64,000 bases of DNA, from assembly GCF_003353175.1 (NCBI RefSeq), contig NZ_QHKS01000012.1:124001-188000 (forward strand), written 5' to 3'. This DNA comes from Paraburkholderia lacunae. GTDB lineage: Bacteria > Pseudomonadota > Gammaproteobacteria > Burkholderiales > Burkholderiaceae. This document shows, one piece after another, positions 16,705-25,390 of the stretch. Under the pieces are notes generated by a model that was not told where the DNA came from, did no database searches, and was given only the letters and a program-made list of their open reading frames with translations. Within the stretch, counting starts at the first letter, position 1. The number at the start of each line of letters is the position of its first letter. Made by a program: the position numbers and the translations under genes.

Positions 16705-17197
16705 AAATGCTCCTAATCGACCCGGCACATGCGTCCAAGGGATTTCGGAGGCGAGTGTCTCGCTAAAGACCTGCAGGTCTGCGCGCCCAGCGTGATTTGC
16801 TGCGACGCAACATTGATGACTGTATACCTTTCCGGTGGAATGTACAGCGATTCCGTGAAACAGATTCCTGTCGAAGTACTGATTGAAGCCGGTGCTTTGC
16901 ACCAGCGACACATGCAGTATCGATCCATGATCGTATGAAAGTGCCGCCTTGTTTCTCGCCGATCGGCGGCAGGACCAAAACGATTCGTAAGATAGAGCGC
17001 AAGTCAGTCCCCCTCTGGATCATCTGCCCATCGTCAATTTGAATCGGAATCCGAATGGACTGGCGCTGTTCAGATGCCCCCGTGTCGTTTGTAGGCACAA
17101 TGGGTGAGCGCCGGTCGGCAGTTTGTACGCTGACGTACTGCATTCGGATTCGACCTCGCGTAGTGTCGGGGACATTATCGAACAAACGGAGGTCAAC
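16705..17197. other. Divergent intergenic region, 493 bp
   Basis: It lies between the divergent phasin and SYLF genes and holds the promoter palindrome at 17125-17138. A 40-codon open frame at 16816-16938 (+) reads MTVYLSGGMYSDS and looks protein-like but has no ribosome site. Nothing else is recognised. Confidence 0.4.
17125..17138 (+). promoter_or_regulatory. GTACGG-type palindrome upstream of the SYLF lipoprotein
   Basis: GTACG-CTGA-CGTAC is a perfect 5-bp inverted repeat, centred 66 bp before the ATG at 17198. The following sequence (GCATTCG ... GCGTAG) is conserved in the paralogous promoter at 26112-26125. Confidence 0.6.
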
Positions 17198-17785
17198 ATG
17201 CTTCGACGGTCATTTATCTTGAGTACACCCGGGTCGATTCTCGCGGTCGCGTTAGCGATGTCGGGCTGCACGATGACGGGCTCATCCGATGCCAGTAGTC
17301 AGCAGATGGACAAGCGCCACAGCATTGATGCTGGCGTGGACTCGACGTTGGGACGCCTGTACAACGCGGCTAACGGATCGCGCGAACTGGTCGGCAAGGC
17401 GCGTGGGGTGCTGGTATTCCCGTCGGTCATCGACGCAGGCTTCGGCATTGGCGGTCAGTATGGAGAGGGGGCGCTGCGTGTCGGCGGACACACGGTCGGG
17501 TACTACAGCACGGCAACGGGGTCGATCGGATGGCAAATCGGTGCGCAGTCGAGAGCGATCGTGTTCCTGTTCATGACGGATCAAGCGCTCGAAAAATTCC
17601 GCAGCAGCGAAGGCTGGTCGGCGGGCGGCGACGCGTCGGTTGCGTTGCTGAAGGTCGGCGCGAATGGCAATGTCGACACGACCACGGCAACCGGACAGGT
17701 GGATGCATTTGTGTTGACCAATTCGGGGCTGATGGCCGGGGCAACGCTCGAGGGCACGAAGGTCAGCCGGCTCAAGACGCTGTAA
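17198..17785 (+). CDS. SYLF/YSC84-domain lipoprotein
   Basis: 195 residues. The leader ends in the lipobox LAMSGC (Cys24), so it is a lipoprotein of the envelope. After a short spacer (HSIDAGVDSTLGRLYNA) comes the SYLF lipid-binding domain: ARGVLVFPSVIDAGFGIGGQYGEGAL, GYYSTATGSIGWQIGAQSRAIVFLFMT, ALLKVGANG and AFVLTNSGLMAGATLEGTKVSRL. This domain binds phosphoinositides in eukaryotes; the bacterial role is unknown. AAACGGAGG precedes the start. A paralogue lacking the domain is at 25803-26051 on the opposite strand. Confidence 0.9.
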   Translation: MLRRSFILSTPGSILAVALAMSGCTMTGSSDASSQQMDKRHSIDAGVDSTLGRLYNAANGSRELVGKARGVLVFPSVIDAGFGIGGQYGEGALRVGGHTVGYYSTATGSIGWQIGAQSRAIVFLFMTDQALEKFRSSEGWSAGGDASVALLKVGANGNVDTTTATGQVDAFVLTNSGLMAGATLEGTKVSRLKTL

Positions 17786-17978
17786 CGCGACCCTACCTGC
17801 GTTGTCCTTCGGCAACGCGGGCGGCTGTCGCCGGCGGCTCGAAGCAGAAGGGAGTATCGAACATGTTGCGAAACTTACAGCTTTTGCAAGGGTTGCTTTC
17901 GATTGCGATATCGAGCCAAGGGCATTGGCCGCCTGCGTACTGACCGCCAAACGGTTCGCCGCGCGTGAGGAGACGCTA

Positions 17979-18239
17979 ATGACCAGATGGATGCTGACGC
18001 TTGCGATGATATGCACATGTTGCCTCGCTTGGACGGGCCATGCCGAGCCGAACGACCGGATTAAAAAACTGCTTCAATCACAAGCCGTAAATCGTCCGCC
18101 GGCAGATGCCGCGGCGAAGAACAACAACGCTTCGAGCGACGCCAGTGCGCGTCAGGGCCGTGGGTCAGGTCGAGGAGTGTCCGAACCGGCGTCTGACAAC
18201 CGTGGTGCCGCCGGCAACGTGCCAACGCGGCAGCCGTAG
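17979..18239 (+). CDS. Small exported protein, low complexity
   Basis: 86 residues with a signal peptide (TLAMICTCCLAWTGHA, cleavage near 23) and a mature part rich in Ala, Asn, Ser, Gly and Gln (AAAKNNNASSDASARQGRGS), so probably an unstructured periplasmic protein. GAGGAG precedes the ATG at 17979; a longer frame from 17802 lacks one. A weaker relative of the palindrome (GGCCGC-CT-GCGTAC) is centred only 45 bp upstream. Function is unknown. Confidence 0.55.
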   Translation: MTRWMLTLAMICTCCLAWTGHAEPNDRIKKLLQSQAVNRPPADAAAKNNNASSDASARQGRGSGRGVSEPASDNRGAAGNVPTRQP

Positions 18240-18244
18240 CTACC

Positions 18245-18273
18245 GGAGCGATCGAAAGCATGACCATCGCTCC
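18245..18273. terminator. Hairpin between convergent genes
   Basis: GGAGCGAT and ATCGCTCC form an 8-bp stem with a 13-base loop just after the stop at 18239 and before the convergent stop at 18366. There is no clear T tract, so terminator function is uncertain. Confidence 0.35.
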
Positions 18274-18365
18274 GAAGCAGCAGGATGCGGCGACTGCAAG
18301 GAACGATCGGGACGGAAAAATCGGCGCTTTGACCAGAACCCGCGATTCTGAAGGCGCTTAGCGCG

Positions 18366-18812
18366 TCATTGTCGGTTGCAGAAGATGACCGTGAGCAGGA
18401 GCGGGATGACTTGCCGGACGACAGCGTCGCTGCCGGCCTCGCGTACGCGCGTTTCTACGTCCTCGGCGGATCCAGCTACTACCGCGCCATACGCTGAGTC
18501 CGTAATGGGCTGACCGCTTCCCTGCTTGAACATCTTGTCGCCGTGTTTGTAGCCGAGAACAGCGTAGACACGAAACCCGAAAGCCGTCAGGTTGCTACCG
18601 TGCGCCGGTCGAAATGCGTTGACCGAGTTCGCTTCGACACGCATTGGCTTCGGATCGATATATTGATCGGTCAGGAGCGGGGCGATGAACGCGTGCGCGT
18701 TCGATTTGCAGTCGAGTTGCGCATCGAGCGCGTAGGCGCAGCACGGCACTGGAGTAAGCCCCGTGCCAATTGCAGTAGCTATGGTTAGCGTGTAGAGGGC
18801 GGCCTTGGTCAT
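18366..18812 (-). CDS. Exported protein of unknown function, 148 residues
   Basis: A signal peptide covers about 1-28 (LTIATAIGTGLTPVPCCAYA), so it is periplasmic. The mature part has a Cys near each end (LDCKSN and the final FCNRQ), possibly a disulfide, and a YAVLGYKHGDKMFK motif. The start MTKAALYTL at 18812 is preferred to an upstream ATG because the leader then has a normal length. A degenerate palindrome is centred 66 bp upstream. No family is recognised. Confidence 0.6.
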   Translation of the reverse strand: MTKAALYTLTIATAIGTGLTPVPCCAYALDAQLDCKSNAHAFIAPLLTDQYIDPKPMRVEANSVNAFRPAHGSNLTAFGFRVYAVLGYKHGDKMFKQGSGQPITDSAYGAVVAGSAEDVETRVREAGSDAVVRQVIPLLLTVIFCNRQ

Positions 18813-18871
18813 GATGGTGGTGCAACAGGTTCTATGCCAACCCACCTTCTCATGTCAGACGGGGGATGTCT

Positions 18872-18885
18872 GTACGCTAGCGGCC
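18872..18885 (-). promoter_or_regulatory. Degenerate GTACGG-type palindrome
   Basis: On the minus strand GGCCGC-TA-GCGTAC followed by AGAC; the second half matches 5 of 6 bases, the first half 3 of 6, and the spacing of 66 bp to the ATG at 18812 equals that of the better copies. Confidence 0.3.
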
Positions 18886-19046
18886 CATGTCCTTGACTCG
18901 ATATGCCCGGCCGCTGTGCCTGTTCGATCGGGTGTGCTGCGCTCAGACGTCGCCTCTGGGACGACAATTGTCCATCACGACAGGCAGCAGCGGCCAGCAG
19001 TTCCCGATGAAGGCACACTCGCCATTGTGTGGACGCTTTCCCCCCC

Positions 19047-19062
19047 GGTACGGGACCGTACC
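19047..19062 (+). promoter_or_regulatory. GTACGG-N2-CCGTAC palindrome, perfect
   Basis: GGTACGG-GA-CCGTACC, a perfect 7-bp inverted repeat. The nearest gene in the plus direction is the 33-residue membrane peptide 147 bp downstream; no start codon lies at the usual 66-75 bp. Confidence 0.55.
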
Positions 19063-19201
19063 GACATTCCCCGCAGTCGCATATATCGTGTAAGCGATCG
19101 TCTGGCCTCGACTCAGTGAGGCGATTCAGACGTAGATGCGACAATCACGCCCGATTTCGCCCGGCACAATGGCTGTAATCCGTCTCGGATGGGATAAAAA
19201 T

Positions 19202-19303
19202 ATGAACCCACTAACGCTGTTTCTTTTCGTTGCGTTTGTATTCGCGTTGCTCGATTTCTGGAAGTCGGCTCGGTCTGAATCCGCTGCGCAGCGGAGCATC
19301 TGA
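19202..19303 (+). CDS. 33-residue membrane peptide
   Basis: MNPLTLFLFVAFVFALLDFW then a polar tail ending SAAQRSI. It is one hydrophobic helix with a short charged end, the shape of small stress-associated membrane peptides. The ATG follows GGGATAAAAAT. The gene is under 40 codons, so support is limited to the sharp hydrophobic/polar pattern, its placement between two regulated genes and the upstream perfect palindrome. Confidence 0.4.
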   Translation: MNPLTLFLFVAFVFALLDFWKSARSESAAQRSI

Positions 19304-19389
19304 GGGCATACGGAACCCTTGTGAGTTTACGGGTGGTTGCCACGCGTCATCCCGATGTGCTTGAGATTGCCTCTATCAAGGAGGTCCAT

Positions 19390-20586
19390 TTGTTTACTAC
19401 TTCACTTGCATTCTTCTCCCACGGCCTTCTTTCCCTGTTGTGGTGGCAGATTCTACTGGCGACACTGGTATTGACACACGTCACGATTGTCAGCGTGACG
19501 GTTTACCTCCACCGCTGCCAGGCACACCGCGCGCTTGACCTGCATCCCGTCGCCAGCCACTTTTTTCGTTTCTGGTTGTGGATGACGACGGGCATGCTGA
19601 CTGGACCGTGGGCGGCGGTTCACCGTAAGCACCACGCGAAGTGCGAGACCGCTGAAGATCCACACAGCCCGCAAATACGTGGCATCTGGAAGGTGCTGCT
19701 GGGGGGCGCTGAACTTTATCGCGTCGAAGCGAAGAACGAAGAAACGCTGCGTCGGTTCGGCCACGGCACGCCGAACGACTGGATCGAACGGAATATCTAT
19801 GCGAGGTACCCGAATCTGGGCGTCAGCCTGCTAGTGGTGATTGATGTTGCACTCTTCGGTGTCGTCGGTGTATCGGTCTGGGCCGTGCAGATGATGTGGA
19901 TTCCGTTCTGGGCGGGCGGCGTTGTCAATGGCGTAGGACATTTTCTAGGCTATCGCAACTTCGGTTCTGCCGATGCGAGTACGAACGTTATTCCGTTGGG
20001 CATTCTTATCGGTGGGGAGGAGCTTCACAACAACCACCACGCCTATGTGACATCCGCCAGGCTGTCGAGCAGGTGGTACGAGTTCGATATCGGCTGGATG
20101 TACATTCGCATCCTCTCTGCACTGGGATTGGCGAAGGTAAGGAAAGTGGCGCCGACACCGCATCTGGTCAAAGGCAAGATGGTGCTCGACGACGAGACGG
20201 TGCAAGCCATCCTTCGCAACCGCTACGAGGTGATGGCGAACTACGCAAGAACGGCCGAACGCGCGTTCCGGCAGGAACTGGAGCGTATGGGACACATCAG
20301 CCGCCATGAAAGGTTCCTGCTTATGCGCGGTGTAAGGACGTGGTTTCGCGGCGCATACGCAGCGCAAGGCAATCGGTGGCAAAGGCAGCTGACAGAAATA
20401 TACAACCGCAACCAGAAGCTGCGCACCTACGTCGAGTTGCGCGACGATCTGTCGGCAATCTGGGAACGGTCGAATAGATCGCGCGAGCAGTTGCTGTACC
20501 AGTTGCAGGAATGGTGTCGCCGTGCGGAGCATAGCGGGATCAATGCACTCGAGGAATTTTCATTGCGCCTTCGCCAGTATGCTTGA
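19390..20586 (+). CDS. Acyl-lipid/acyl-CoA fatty-acid desaturase
   Basis: Di-iron membrane desaturase that introduces a double bond into a fatty acyl chain, changing membrane fluidity. The three histidine boxes are present: HRCQAH at 41-46, HRKHH at 78-82 and HNNHH at 213-217, with hydrophobic helix pairs between them (LLSLLWWQILLATLVLTHVT; WMTTGMLTGPWA). A perfect AAGGAGG lies six bases before a TTG codon at 19390, so I choose that start over a GTG at 19321; this gives 398 residues. The C-terminal 120 residues are helical and charged. Its place among envelope stress genes fits a role in membrane adaptation. Confidence 0.88.
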   Translation: MFTTSLAFFSHGLLSLLWWQILLATLVLTHVTIVSVTVYLHRCQAHRALDLHPVASHFFRFWLWMTTGMLTGPWAAVHRKHHAKCETAEDPHSPQIRGIWKVLLGGAELYRVEAKNEETLRRFGHGTPNDWIERNIYARYPNLGVSLLVVIDVALFGVVGVSVWAVQMMWIPFWAGGVVNGVGHFLGYRNFGSADASTNVIPLGILIGGEELHNNHHAYVTSARLSSRWYEFDIGWMYIRILSALGLAKVRKVAPTPHLVKGKMVLDDETVQAILRNRYEVMANYARTAERAFRQELERMGHISRHERFLLMRGVRTWFRGAYAAQGNRWQRQLTEIYNRNQKLRTYVELRDDLSAIWERSNRSREQLLYQLQEWCRRAEHSGINALEEFSLRLRQYA

Positions 20587-20677
20587 CGTAAGGTGTATTA
20601 GCCCGGACAACGATCCTGACATGCGGAGCCGGATGCGCCGCTCAACAACGTACTACGCCGAGCGGTGCATCAGTGGT

Positions 20678-20854
20678 TTATGAGCGTTTCCTGAGACGCG
20701 CCTTGGCATCGCCATACGATGCCTGCGTCTTGCCTATGAGCTGCTCGACGCGCCCCCTCCACGTGACCGTCCGGTTTCCGATGGTCTTGCCGAGGGCTGT
20801 CCGTAGCTTGCCGGCGATTTCTCTAATCCAACCCTGTATCTGGTCCTTGTTCAT
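20678..20854 (-). CDS. CsbD-family stress protein
   Basis: 58 residues beginning MNKDQIQGWIREIAGKLR, then LGKTIGNRTV and RVEQLIGKTQASYGDAKARL, which is the CsbD pattern (MNKDQIKGK...GK...GN...GKxQxxYGDAK). CsbD-like proteins are small, hydrophilic and induced by general stress; their role is unknown. AAGGAGA precedes the ATG. The second half of the GTACGG palindrome with the CGAC extension lies 69 bp upstream. The trailing RLRKRS is more basic than usual. Confidence 0.85.
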   Translation of the reverse strand: MNKDQIQGWIREIAGKLRTALGKTIGNRTVTWRGRVEQLIGKTQASYGDAKARLRKRS

Positions 20855-21123
20855 CACCTGTCTCCTTCAGCGTTGCTTCGATCGGAACAGCATGACGTCG
20901 ATGGGCTTGGCAGTCGGTACGGAAGCAATCCATCGCAAGTCGCTCCTGAGTGTTTTTTCTGCGGCTGAACACGGCGGTGAAGCCGTCTCACGCCGTCGGC
21001 ACACACGGTTGGATCGAAAGATCTGCCTCGCGTCCATCCTCCGCGTCCTACGTGCGGTGGCATCTGGTTCAAGCATGCCTGCGTTGCCCAAAAGCGCTGT
21101 TGCATATTGGCGCGAAGGCGCAT
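20855..21123. other. Intergenic region, 269 bp
   Basis: Contains the CsbD promoter element (20917-20930). No protein-like frame or RNA structure is recognised in the remainder. Confidence 0.3.
20917..20930 (-). promoter_or_regulatory. GTACGG palindrome half-site, CsbD gene
   Basis: On the minus strand GATTGC-TT-CCGTAC followed by CGAC; the second half is perfect, the first half is lost. Centred 69 bp before the ATG at 20854. Confidence 0.4.
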
Positions 21124-21339
21124 CTATTTCCCGACCTGATTCCCAACGACGCCACCGACGGCAGCTCCGCCAACCGTGCCCAAGGCACTCCCGCCGGTCA
21201 GCACAGCGCCTGCGACGCCCCCAACCCCGGCGCCGATCACGGTATCCGTGCCTCGCCGGGACATATCACCACACCCCATCATGCCAATCACGACGATCAG
21301 GATTGTCGTGTTCATCAAAAAAGCGTGCGTGGTTCTCAT
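21124..21339 (-). CDS. Glycine-zipper lipoprotein, OsmB-like
   Basis: 71 residues. Lipobox VIGMMGC with Cys23 followed by a repeated glycine pattern (GAGVGGVAGAVLTGGSALGTVGGAAVGGVVGNQVG), which is the glycine-zipper 2TM fold of OsmB and similar osmotically induced envelope lipoproteins. The start MRTTHAF at 21339 is supported by GGGAGAAACAAC; a longer frame adds seven residues without a site. The promoter palindrome is 129 bp upstream on the minus strand. Confidence 0.8.
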   Translation of the reverse strand: MRTTHAFLMNTTILIVVIGMMGCGDMSRRGTDTVIGAGVGGVAGAVLTGGSALGTVGGAAVGGVVGNQVGK

Positions 21340-21651
21340 GTTGTTTCTCCCGTTCGCCAATGAGGCGATCTGGCGCGGCCGGCCCGATGGCAGTCAGGAT
21401 GCAAAGCCTTATCGCCTGCAGCAGCCAATACGATGCTATCTGAACGGAAAGTCACAATCGGTCCGCCACCGTACACCGGATCGAATCAGGCGTAGCAGTG
21501 CAACTTTCGGAAGAACGTCTGCAGCGCGCAAGTGTCCGGCACCGGACAGACGCCGGTCGGGAGTCGGCGCACAGATGACCTGTTCGATCGAGCTCGCCCT
21601 CAATGACGGTAGTCCCCTAGTGAGTCCATCGAATTCCTTTGGAGATCGATC
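21340..21651. other. Divergent intergenic region, 312 bp
   Basis: Between the OsmB-like and LTXXQ-like genes. It holds the palindrome at 21462-21475 in the OsmB direction. Nothing else is recognised. Confidence 0.3.
21462..21475 (-). promoter_or_regulatory. GTACGG palindrome instance (one perfect half)
   Basis: On the minus strand GTACGG-TG-GCGGAC then CGAT; 10 of 12 defined bases match. Upstream of the glycine-zipper lipoprotein. Confidence 0.4.
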
Positions 21652-22134
21652 ATGAGACTCGTTGGCCCCCCATCCCAACTGCGAACTGCACCGGCGCTCG
21701 CGATAGCGGTTTTTCTCGCAATAACGGCCTTCGCCAACCCTGCGAGCGCTGCCTCCCCCACCCAGACTCAACCACCTGCAAGCGTGATGGCCGTTGCGGC
21801 CCACGACCGGATCGATACGCGCATCAGTGGACTTCACGCCAGGCTTCAGATCACCGCGACGCAGGAAGAACTCTGGCAAAAGGTCACGCAGGTCATGCGC
21901 GACAATGCGAGCACGATGGACTCGCTCAGACAGGCGCGGACCAGTCATGCCAACAGCATGAGCGCTGTCGACGATCTCAAGTCCTATGGCCAGATCGCCG
22001 ACGCCCATGCGGACGGCATCAGAAAGCTCACTCCGGCGTTTCAGGCGTTGTACGACAGCATGTCCGACGTCCAGAAGAAGAATGCCGATCTGATTTTCCA
22101 GACTGACCATCACCACTCCGCAAAGAAGGGGTGA
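21652..22134 (+). CDS. Periplasmic LTXXQ/Spy-like protein
   Basis: 160 residues with a signal peptide (about 1-33, AFANPASA). The mature part is helical and carries two motifs of the CpxP/Spy (LTXXQ) group: LQITATQEELWQKV near 65-78 and YDSMSDVQKKNADL near 133-146, where L-T-x-x-Q occurs as MSDVQ. Proteins of this family are periplasmic chaperones or stress sensors. The C-terminal HHHSAKKG may bind metal. The ATG follows TTTGGAGATCGATC. Upstream, the region is shared with the divergent lipoprotein. Confidence 0.75.
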   Translation: MRLVGPPSQLRTAPALAIAVFLAITAFANPASAASPTQTQPPASVMAVAAHDRIDTRISGLHARLQITATQEELWQKVTQVMRDNASTMDSLRQARTSHANSMSAVDDLKSYGQIADAHADGIRKLTPAFQALYDSMSDVQKKNADLIFQTDHHHSAKKG

Positions 22135-22205
22135 TCTTGGGACACCCGCAACGGGAAGCGGACTGGCACCGCAGTCAGGTCCCGGAACGCAGACAGGAGA
22201 ACATC

Positions 22206-22604
22206 ATGAAAACCCAAGGAGTGCGAGCCGCGTGCATGGGCTCGATGAGGACCAGAATCATGACGGCTGTGGGGCTGGCATTGGCCATCGGCGGCATGTC
22301 CATGGCGCCAGCCTTTGGCGAAGGCGACGGCAATCGCGAAGACCAACAGCAGCGCGGAGCGAATGAGGGCTATCAGCGTAACCACGGCCATCGACAGCAA
22401 CATGGCATGGAAAACGGTTCCCGGCAGAACCAGGGACGTCAGTGGGATCACGGCAATCGTCAGGCTTATCAACACCCCAGCAATGACTACCGTCGCGGCG
22501 ACTACTACGGCAACCAGGGCTATGTATATGCGCCACCACCTGTGGTCTACGCTCCCGAGTCGGCACCAGGCATAACTCTGTTTATACCGCTCCAGTTCCG
22601 GTAG
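22206..22604 (+). CDS. Exported Gln/Asn/His/Tyr-rich protein
   Basis: 132 residues. A twin hydrophobic leader (MTAVGLALAIGGMSMAPAFG, cleavage near residue 38) is followed by a low-complexity mature region: EDQQQRGANEGYQRNHGHRQQH, GNRQAYQHPSNDYRRGDYYG and a PPPVVYAPES linker, then a hydrophobic end (ITLFIPLQF) like those of surface or outer-membrane-associated proteins. AGGAG precedes the ATG at 22206. No family is recognised. Its neighbours point to an envelope stress role. Confidence 0.6.
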   Translation: MKTQGVRAACMGSMRTRIMTAVGLALAIGGMSMAPAFGEGDGNREDQQQRGANEGYQRNHGHRQQHGMENGSRQNQGRQWDHGNRQAYQHPSNDYRRGDYYGNQGYVYAPPPVVYAPESAPGITLFIPLQFR

Positions 22605-22939
22605 AACGCATGACTGCCCGAAAGCGATTTTCCGGCCGACCGCCGCGCGGTCGCACTTGACTGAGCGGCACCAGTCCCCGGGGCTTCACGCAGGCACGCG
22701 GTGTTCGCGAACGCGAGGCCGTCATCAGGATATCTCGATGTACACGACCGTACCGACTGCTGGGAAAATCGAGCTCATCCTTACGCTACGGGGCAGGTCC
22801 GTCCCGAGTAGTGCGTATGCGCGCTTGCATGAAATTGAACGTTGCGGAGATATCTCGCGAAAGGCGTGAAGGTTCCGGGCACCTGGCGAGAGAGCGCCGA
22901 CGGCGCTTGTCGAAACACGGAGTCGAAAGGAGAAGTTCC
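22605..22939. other. Intergenic region, 335 bp
   Basis: Holds a palindrome instance (22740-22753) in the direction of the DUF3309 gene. Nothing else is recognised; a frame reading through to the DUF3309 gene from a GTG at 22811 is not protein-like. Confidence 0.3.
22740..22753 (+). promoter_or_regulatory. GTACGG palindrome instance (second half perfect)
   Basis: GTACAC-GA-CCGTAC followed by CGAC; 10 of 12 defined bases match. The DUF3309 ATG lies 193 bp downstream. Confidence 0.4.
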
Positions 22940-23095
22940 ATGTTGGGAACAATATTGATAGTCGTGCTGGTGCTCGTGTTGCTCGGTGCGATACCGACCT
23001 GGCAGCACAGCCGTTCGTGGGGTTATATGCCCAGCGGCCTGTTAGGCGTTGTGTTGGTCGTTGTGCTTGCGTTGCTGCTTCTGGGCAGGATATAG
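22940..23095 (+). CDS. DUF3309 family membrane peptide
   Basis: 51 residues: MLGTILIVVLVLVLLGAIPTW, then HSRSWGYMPSG and a second helix ending LLLGRI. The two helices around a P-x-W...HSRSWGY-x-PSG loop are the DUF3309 signature. The family is widespread in proteobacteria, of unknown function and often next to stress genes. AAAGGAG sits before the ATG. Confidence 0.88.
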   Translation: MLGTILIVVLVLVLLGAIPTWQHSRSWGYMPSGLLGVVLVVVLALLLLGRI

Positions 23096-23114
23096 GTGCA
23101 AAAAACCTGTCTGG

Positions 23115-24469
23115 ATGATCCCTTCGCGGGTAGCCGTTGCCGGGCCGTCCCATCAGCGATTGCCGAACGCGACCAGGGAGTCCCTGAAGGCATTGCGTGA
23201 GTTTGCCGACGACTACGAGGCATGGGTGCCATGGCCACTCGATCTGGCGTGAAGGCCGCTTACAGACCGACGCCCGCACGCGGGCGGCCGGCAGCACTCA
23301 TTGCGCTCCGGAACTTGAAGATGGCGCGGTCAGCACATGCCTATGTCCGGGGCAATACCACCAGATTTTACGAATGGCTTGACAGCCTTGAGAGTCACAC
23401 GTTACCCGAAGGACCTCCGATCTGGATTTGCGGCGACTGTCACGTAGGCAATCTGGGGCCTATCGCGAGCACGCGGGGACACGTCGAGATACAGATTCGC
23501 GACCTGGACCAAACGGTTGTCGGCAACCCCGTTCATGACCTAATCCGCCTCGGATTGTCGCTGGCGACCGCAGCCCGTGGGTCCGATTTGTCGGGTGTGA
23601 TTGTCGCGACCATGATGGAACAGATGATGGAAGGCTACGAGCGCGCCTTCGGCAACGCGCGTGAGGATGCCGACGGAACCATTGAAAGTCCGGAGTGTGC
23701 CCGGGTAATGATGAGACAGGCATGGAAGCGGACGTGGAAAAATCTGGCCAGGGAACGCATCGAGAACACAAAGCCAACGATTCCTTTGGGCAAGATATTC
23801 TGGCCCCTGTCCAGCGAAGAAAAACGCGCGGTCAAGCAGTTGTTTGCAGATGAGGCCGTTGCACGCCTAGCTACCTTATTGCGTTCGCGCGACGAGGGCG
23901 CGTCGGTCGAGGTGCTTGATGCCGCTTACTGGGTAAAAGGCTGCAGTTCACTGGGCCGCTTGCGCGTTGCGGTACTGCTCGACATCGGACGTGACTCTTC
24001 CAGCGGGAATGACCTCTGTCTGATGGACATCAAAGAAGCCATCCAGGCTGCCGCTCCTCGATACCCGGCGGTCAAGATGCCGCGAGACAACGGCGAACGC
24101 ATCGTCGAGGGAGCGCGCCACCTGGCGCCATTCCTGGGCGAACGCATGCGCGCGTCACGCTTTCTCGACCGGTCGGTGGTCCTGCGCGAACTGCTTCCTC
24201 AAGACCTGAAAGTGGAAATCAACCAACTCACGCGTGACGAAGCAATGAAAGTCGCAAGATTCCTGGCGCTGGTCGTCGGAAGGGCCCACGCCAGGCAAAT
24301 GGACGCGTCAACGTGCGCGAGTTGGCGGCTGGAACTGCAGCGCAATCGCTCAAAAACGCTCGATGCCCCGTCTTGGCTGTGGACCAGTATCGTCGAACTT
24401 GTGGGTCGGCACGAACGGGGCTATCTCGAGCACTGCCGCAGATATGCAATGGACTCCGCTACAAGATAG
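23115..24469 (+). CDS. DUF2252 family protein, possibly frameshifted at its N-terminus
   Basis: The main frame (from ATG 23222, 415 residues) contains the DUF2252 core: KMARSAHAYVRGNTTRFYEW, WICGDCHVGNLGP near 70-82, IQIRDLDQTVVGNPVHDLIRL, then HLAPFLGERM and VVGRAHARQMDAS. GDCHVGN and DLDQ resemble the kinase-like catalytic and metal loops of this family, whose function is unknown. A preceding segment in another frame (23115-23252) reads RLPNATRESLKALREFADDYEAW, which looks like the missing N-terminal helix, so the gene may carry a one-base frameshift near 23222-23250. No ribosome site is obvious at either start. Confidence 0.75.
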
Positions 24470-24616
24470 GGCGCACAACACACCCTACAGATAGGCATGG
24501 CTACCGACCCTCTGTGTGATGACCGCGCATGCCGCCTGACGCGATCATCGCGCCGCGATCACACTGACCCTGGCGGCTGTGTTCACGCGCGAATACGCCG
24601 TGATGTCGCACTATCC

Positions 24617-25390
24617 TTACCAATATCCGTCCCTGCCATGGAGATCGTGGAGTCGCTTTTCGTAATCGCGGTTGAGCGGAACGGAGTCGTCGTACTCAGG
24701 GCTGTTCTTGATCGCGTCGCGACTGAGTCTGGTAGAAACGGTCGAACCAACCCAGTCGATCAGGTCGATCCAGCGCGTTGCCACCAGCACCTCCTTGCCA
24801 CCGGGCCACCAGTTCCGCGTATCGACGGTCAGATAGCGAATGGCCCAGGTAACATCGTCGAAGATGAAACCGGAGACGTGGCCTATGCTGCCGTCGGCCA
24901 CCTCGATGTGATAGCCCTCTACGGCATTTGTGCTGTGCAGATGGACGTCCGCGGGCGCCTGATGTACGTTCAGGTCGGGGCACGGGAGTGCCTCCGGTGC
25001 TGGATCTGGCGAGACGTCCTGTACGTCGAATGCGGGGTAGGCGCCCATTCCCCACAGGTTTGGACCACCCCAGTACGTCGGATAGCCATAGTAAAGGAGG
25101 TACTCGGTTTCGTGCTGACGCGACACCGGCTTATGCGTATCGATGTTCGGACAGTCCAGTACCTGTTGCCGCGTAAGATGCACGTGGACGGTACCTGATT
25201 CCCGGTCCATGTGTTTGACCGAATACGGTGAGATCAGTACCTGCCGCTCACGCATCCAGTTTCCCGTGTCGACCACGAGATAGCGCACTCCCCAAGCTTC
25301 GTCATCGAAATAAACCTCGTCGACCTTTCCGATGTCGCCGTCACGTGCCGCGACGGCGCATCCATGAAGACTCTTTATGCTTCGCAACAT
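24617..25390 (-). CDS. Two PRC-barrel domains
   Basis: 257 residues with two copies of the PRC-barrel fold, residues 1-80 (GDIGKVDEVYFDDEAWGVRYLVVDTGNWM) and about 155-235 (GSIGHVSGFIFDDVTWAIRYLTVDTRNWWPG). They are joined by a Tyr/Gly/Pro-rich linker (YYGYPTYWGGPNLWG). PRC barrels bind nucleic acids, photosynthetic centres or other partners; duplicated forms with this linker are common next to stress genes in proteobacteria and are thought to be cytoplasmic. No start ambiguity: ATG with AGGAGTAT upstream. Role unknown. Confidence 0.85.
   Translation of the reverse strand: MLRSIKSLHGCAVAARDGDIGKVDEVYFDDEAWGVRYLVVDTGNWMRERQVLISPYSVKHMDRESGTVHVHLTRQQVLDCPNIDTHKPVSRQHETEYLLYYGYPTYWGGPNLWGMGAYPAFDVQDVSPDPAPEALPCPDLNVHQAPADVHLHSTNAVEGYHIEVADGSIGHVSGFIFDDVTWAIRYLTVDTRNWWPGGKEVLVATRWIDLIDWVGSTVSTRLSRDAIKNSPEYDDSVPLNRDYEKRLHDLHGRDGYW

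Noticed and set aside
16729..16938. Small plus-strand frame with MTVYLSGGMYSDS before the SYLF gene
   Set aside because: Somewhat protein-like, but no ribosome site and no family; noted under the intergenic entry instead.
17927..17940. GGCCGC-CT-GCGTAC before the 86-residue exported protein
   Set aside because: Resembles the degenerate palindrome at 18872 but is only 45 bp from the start; not counted in the motif set.
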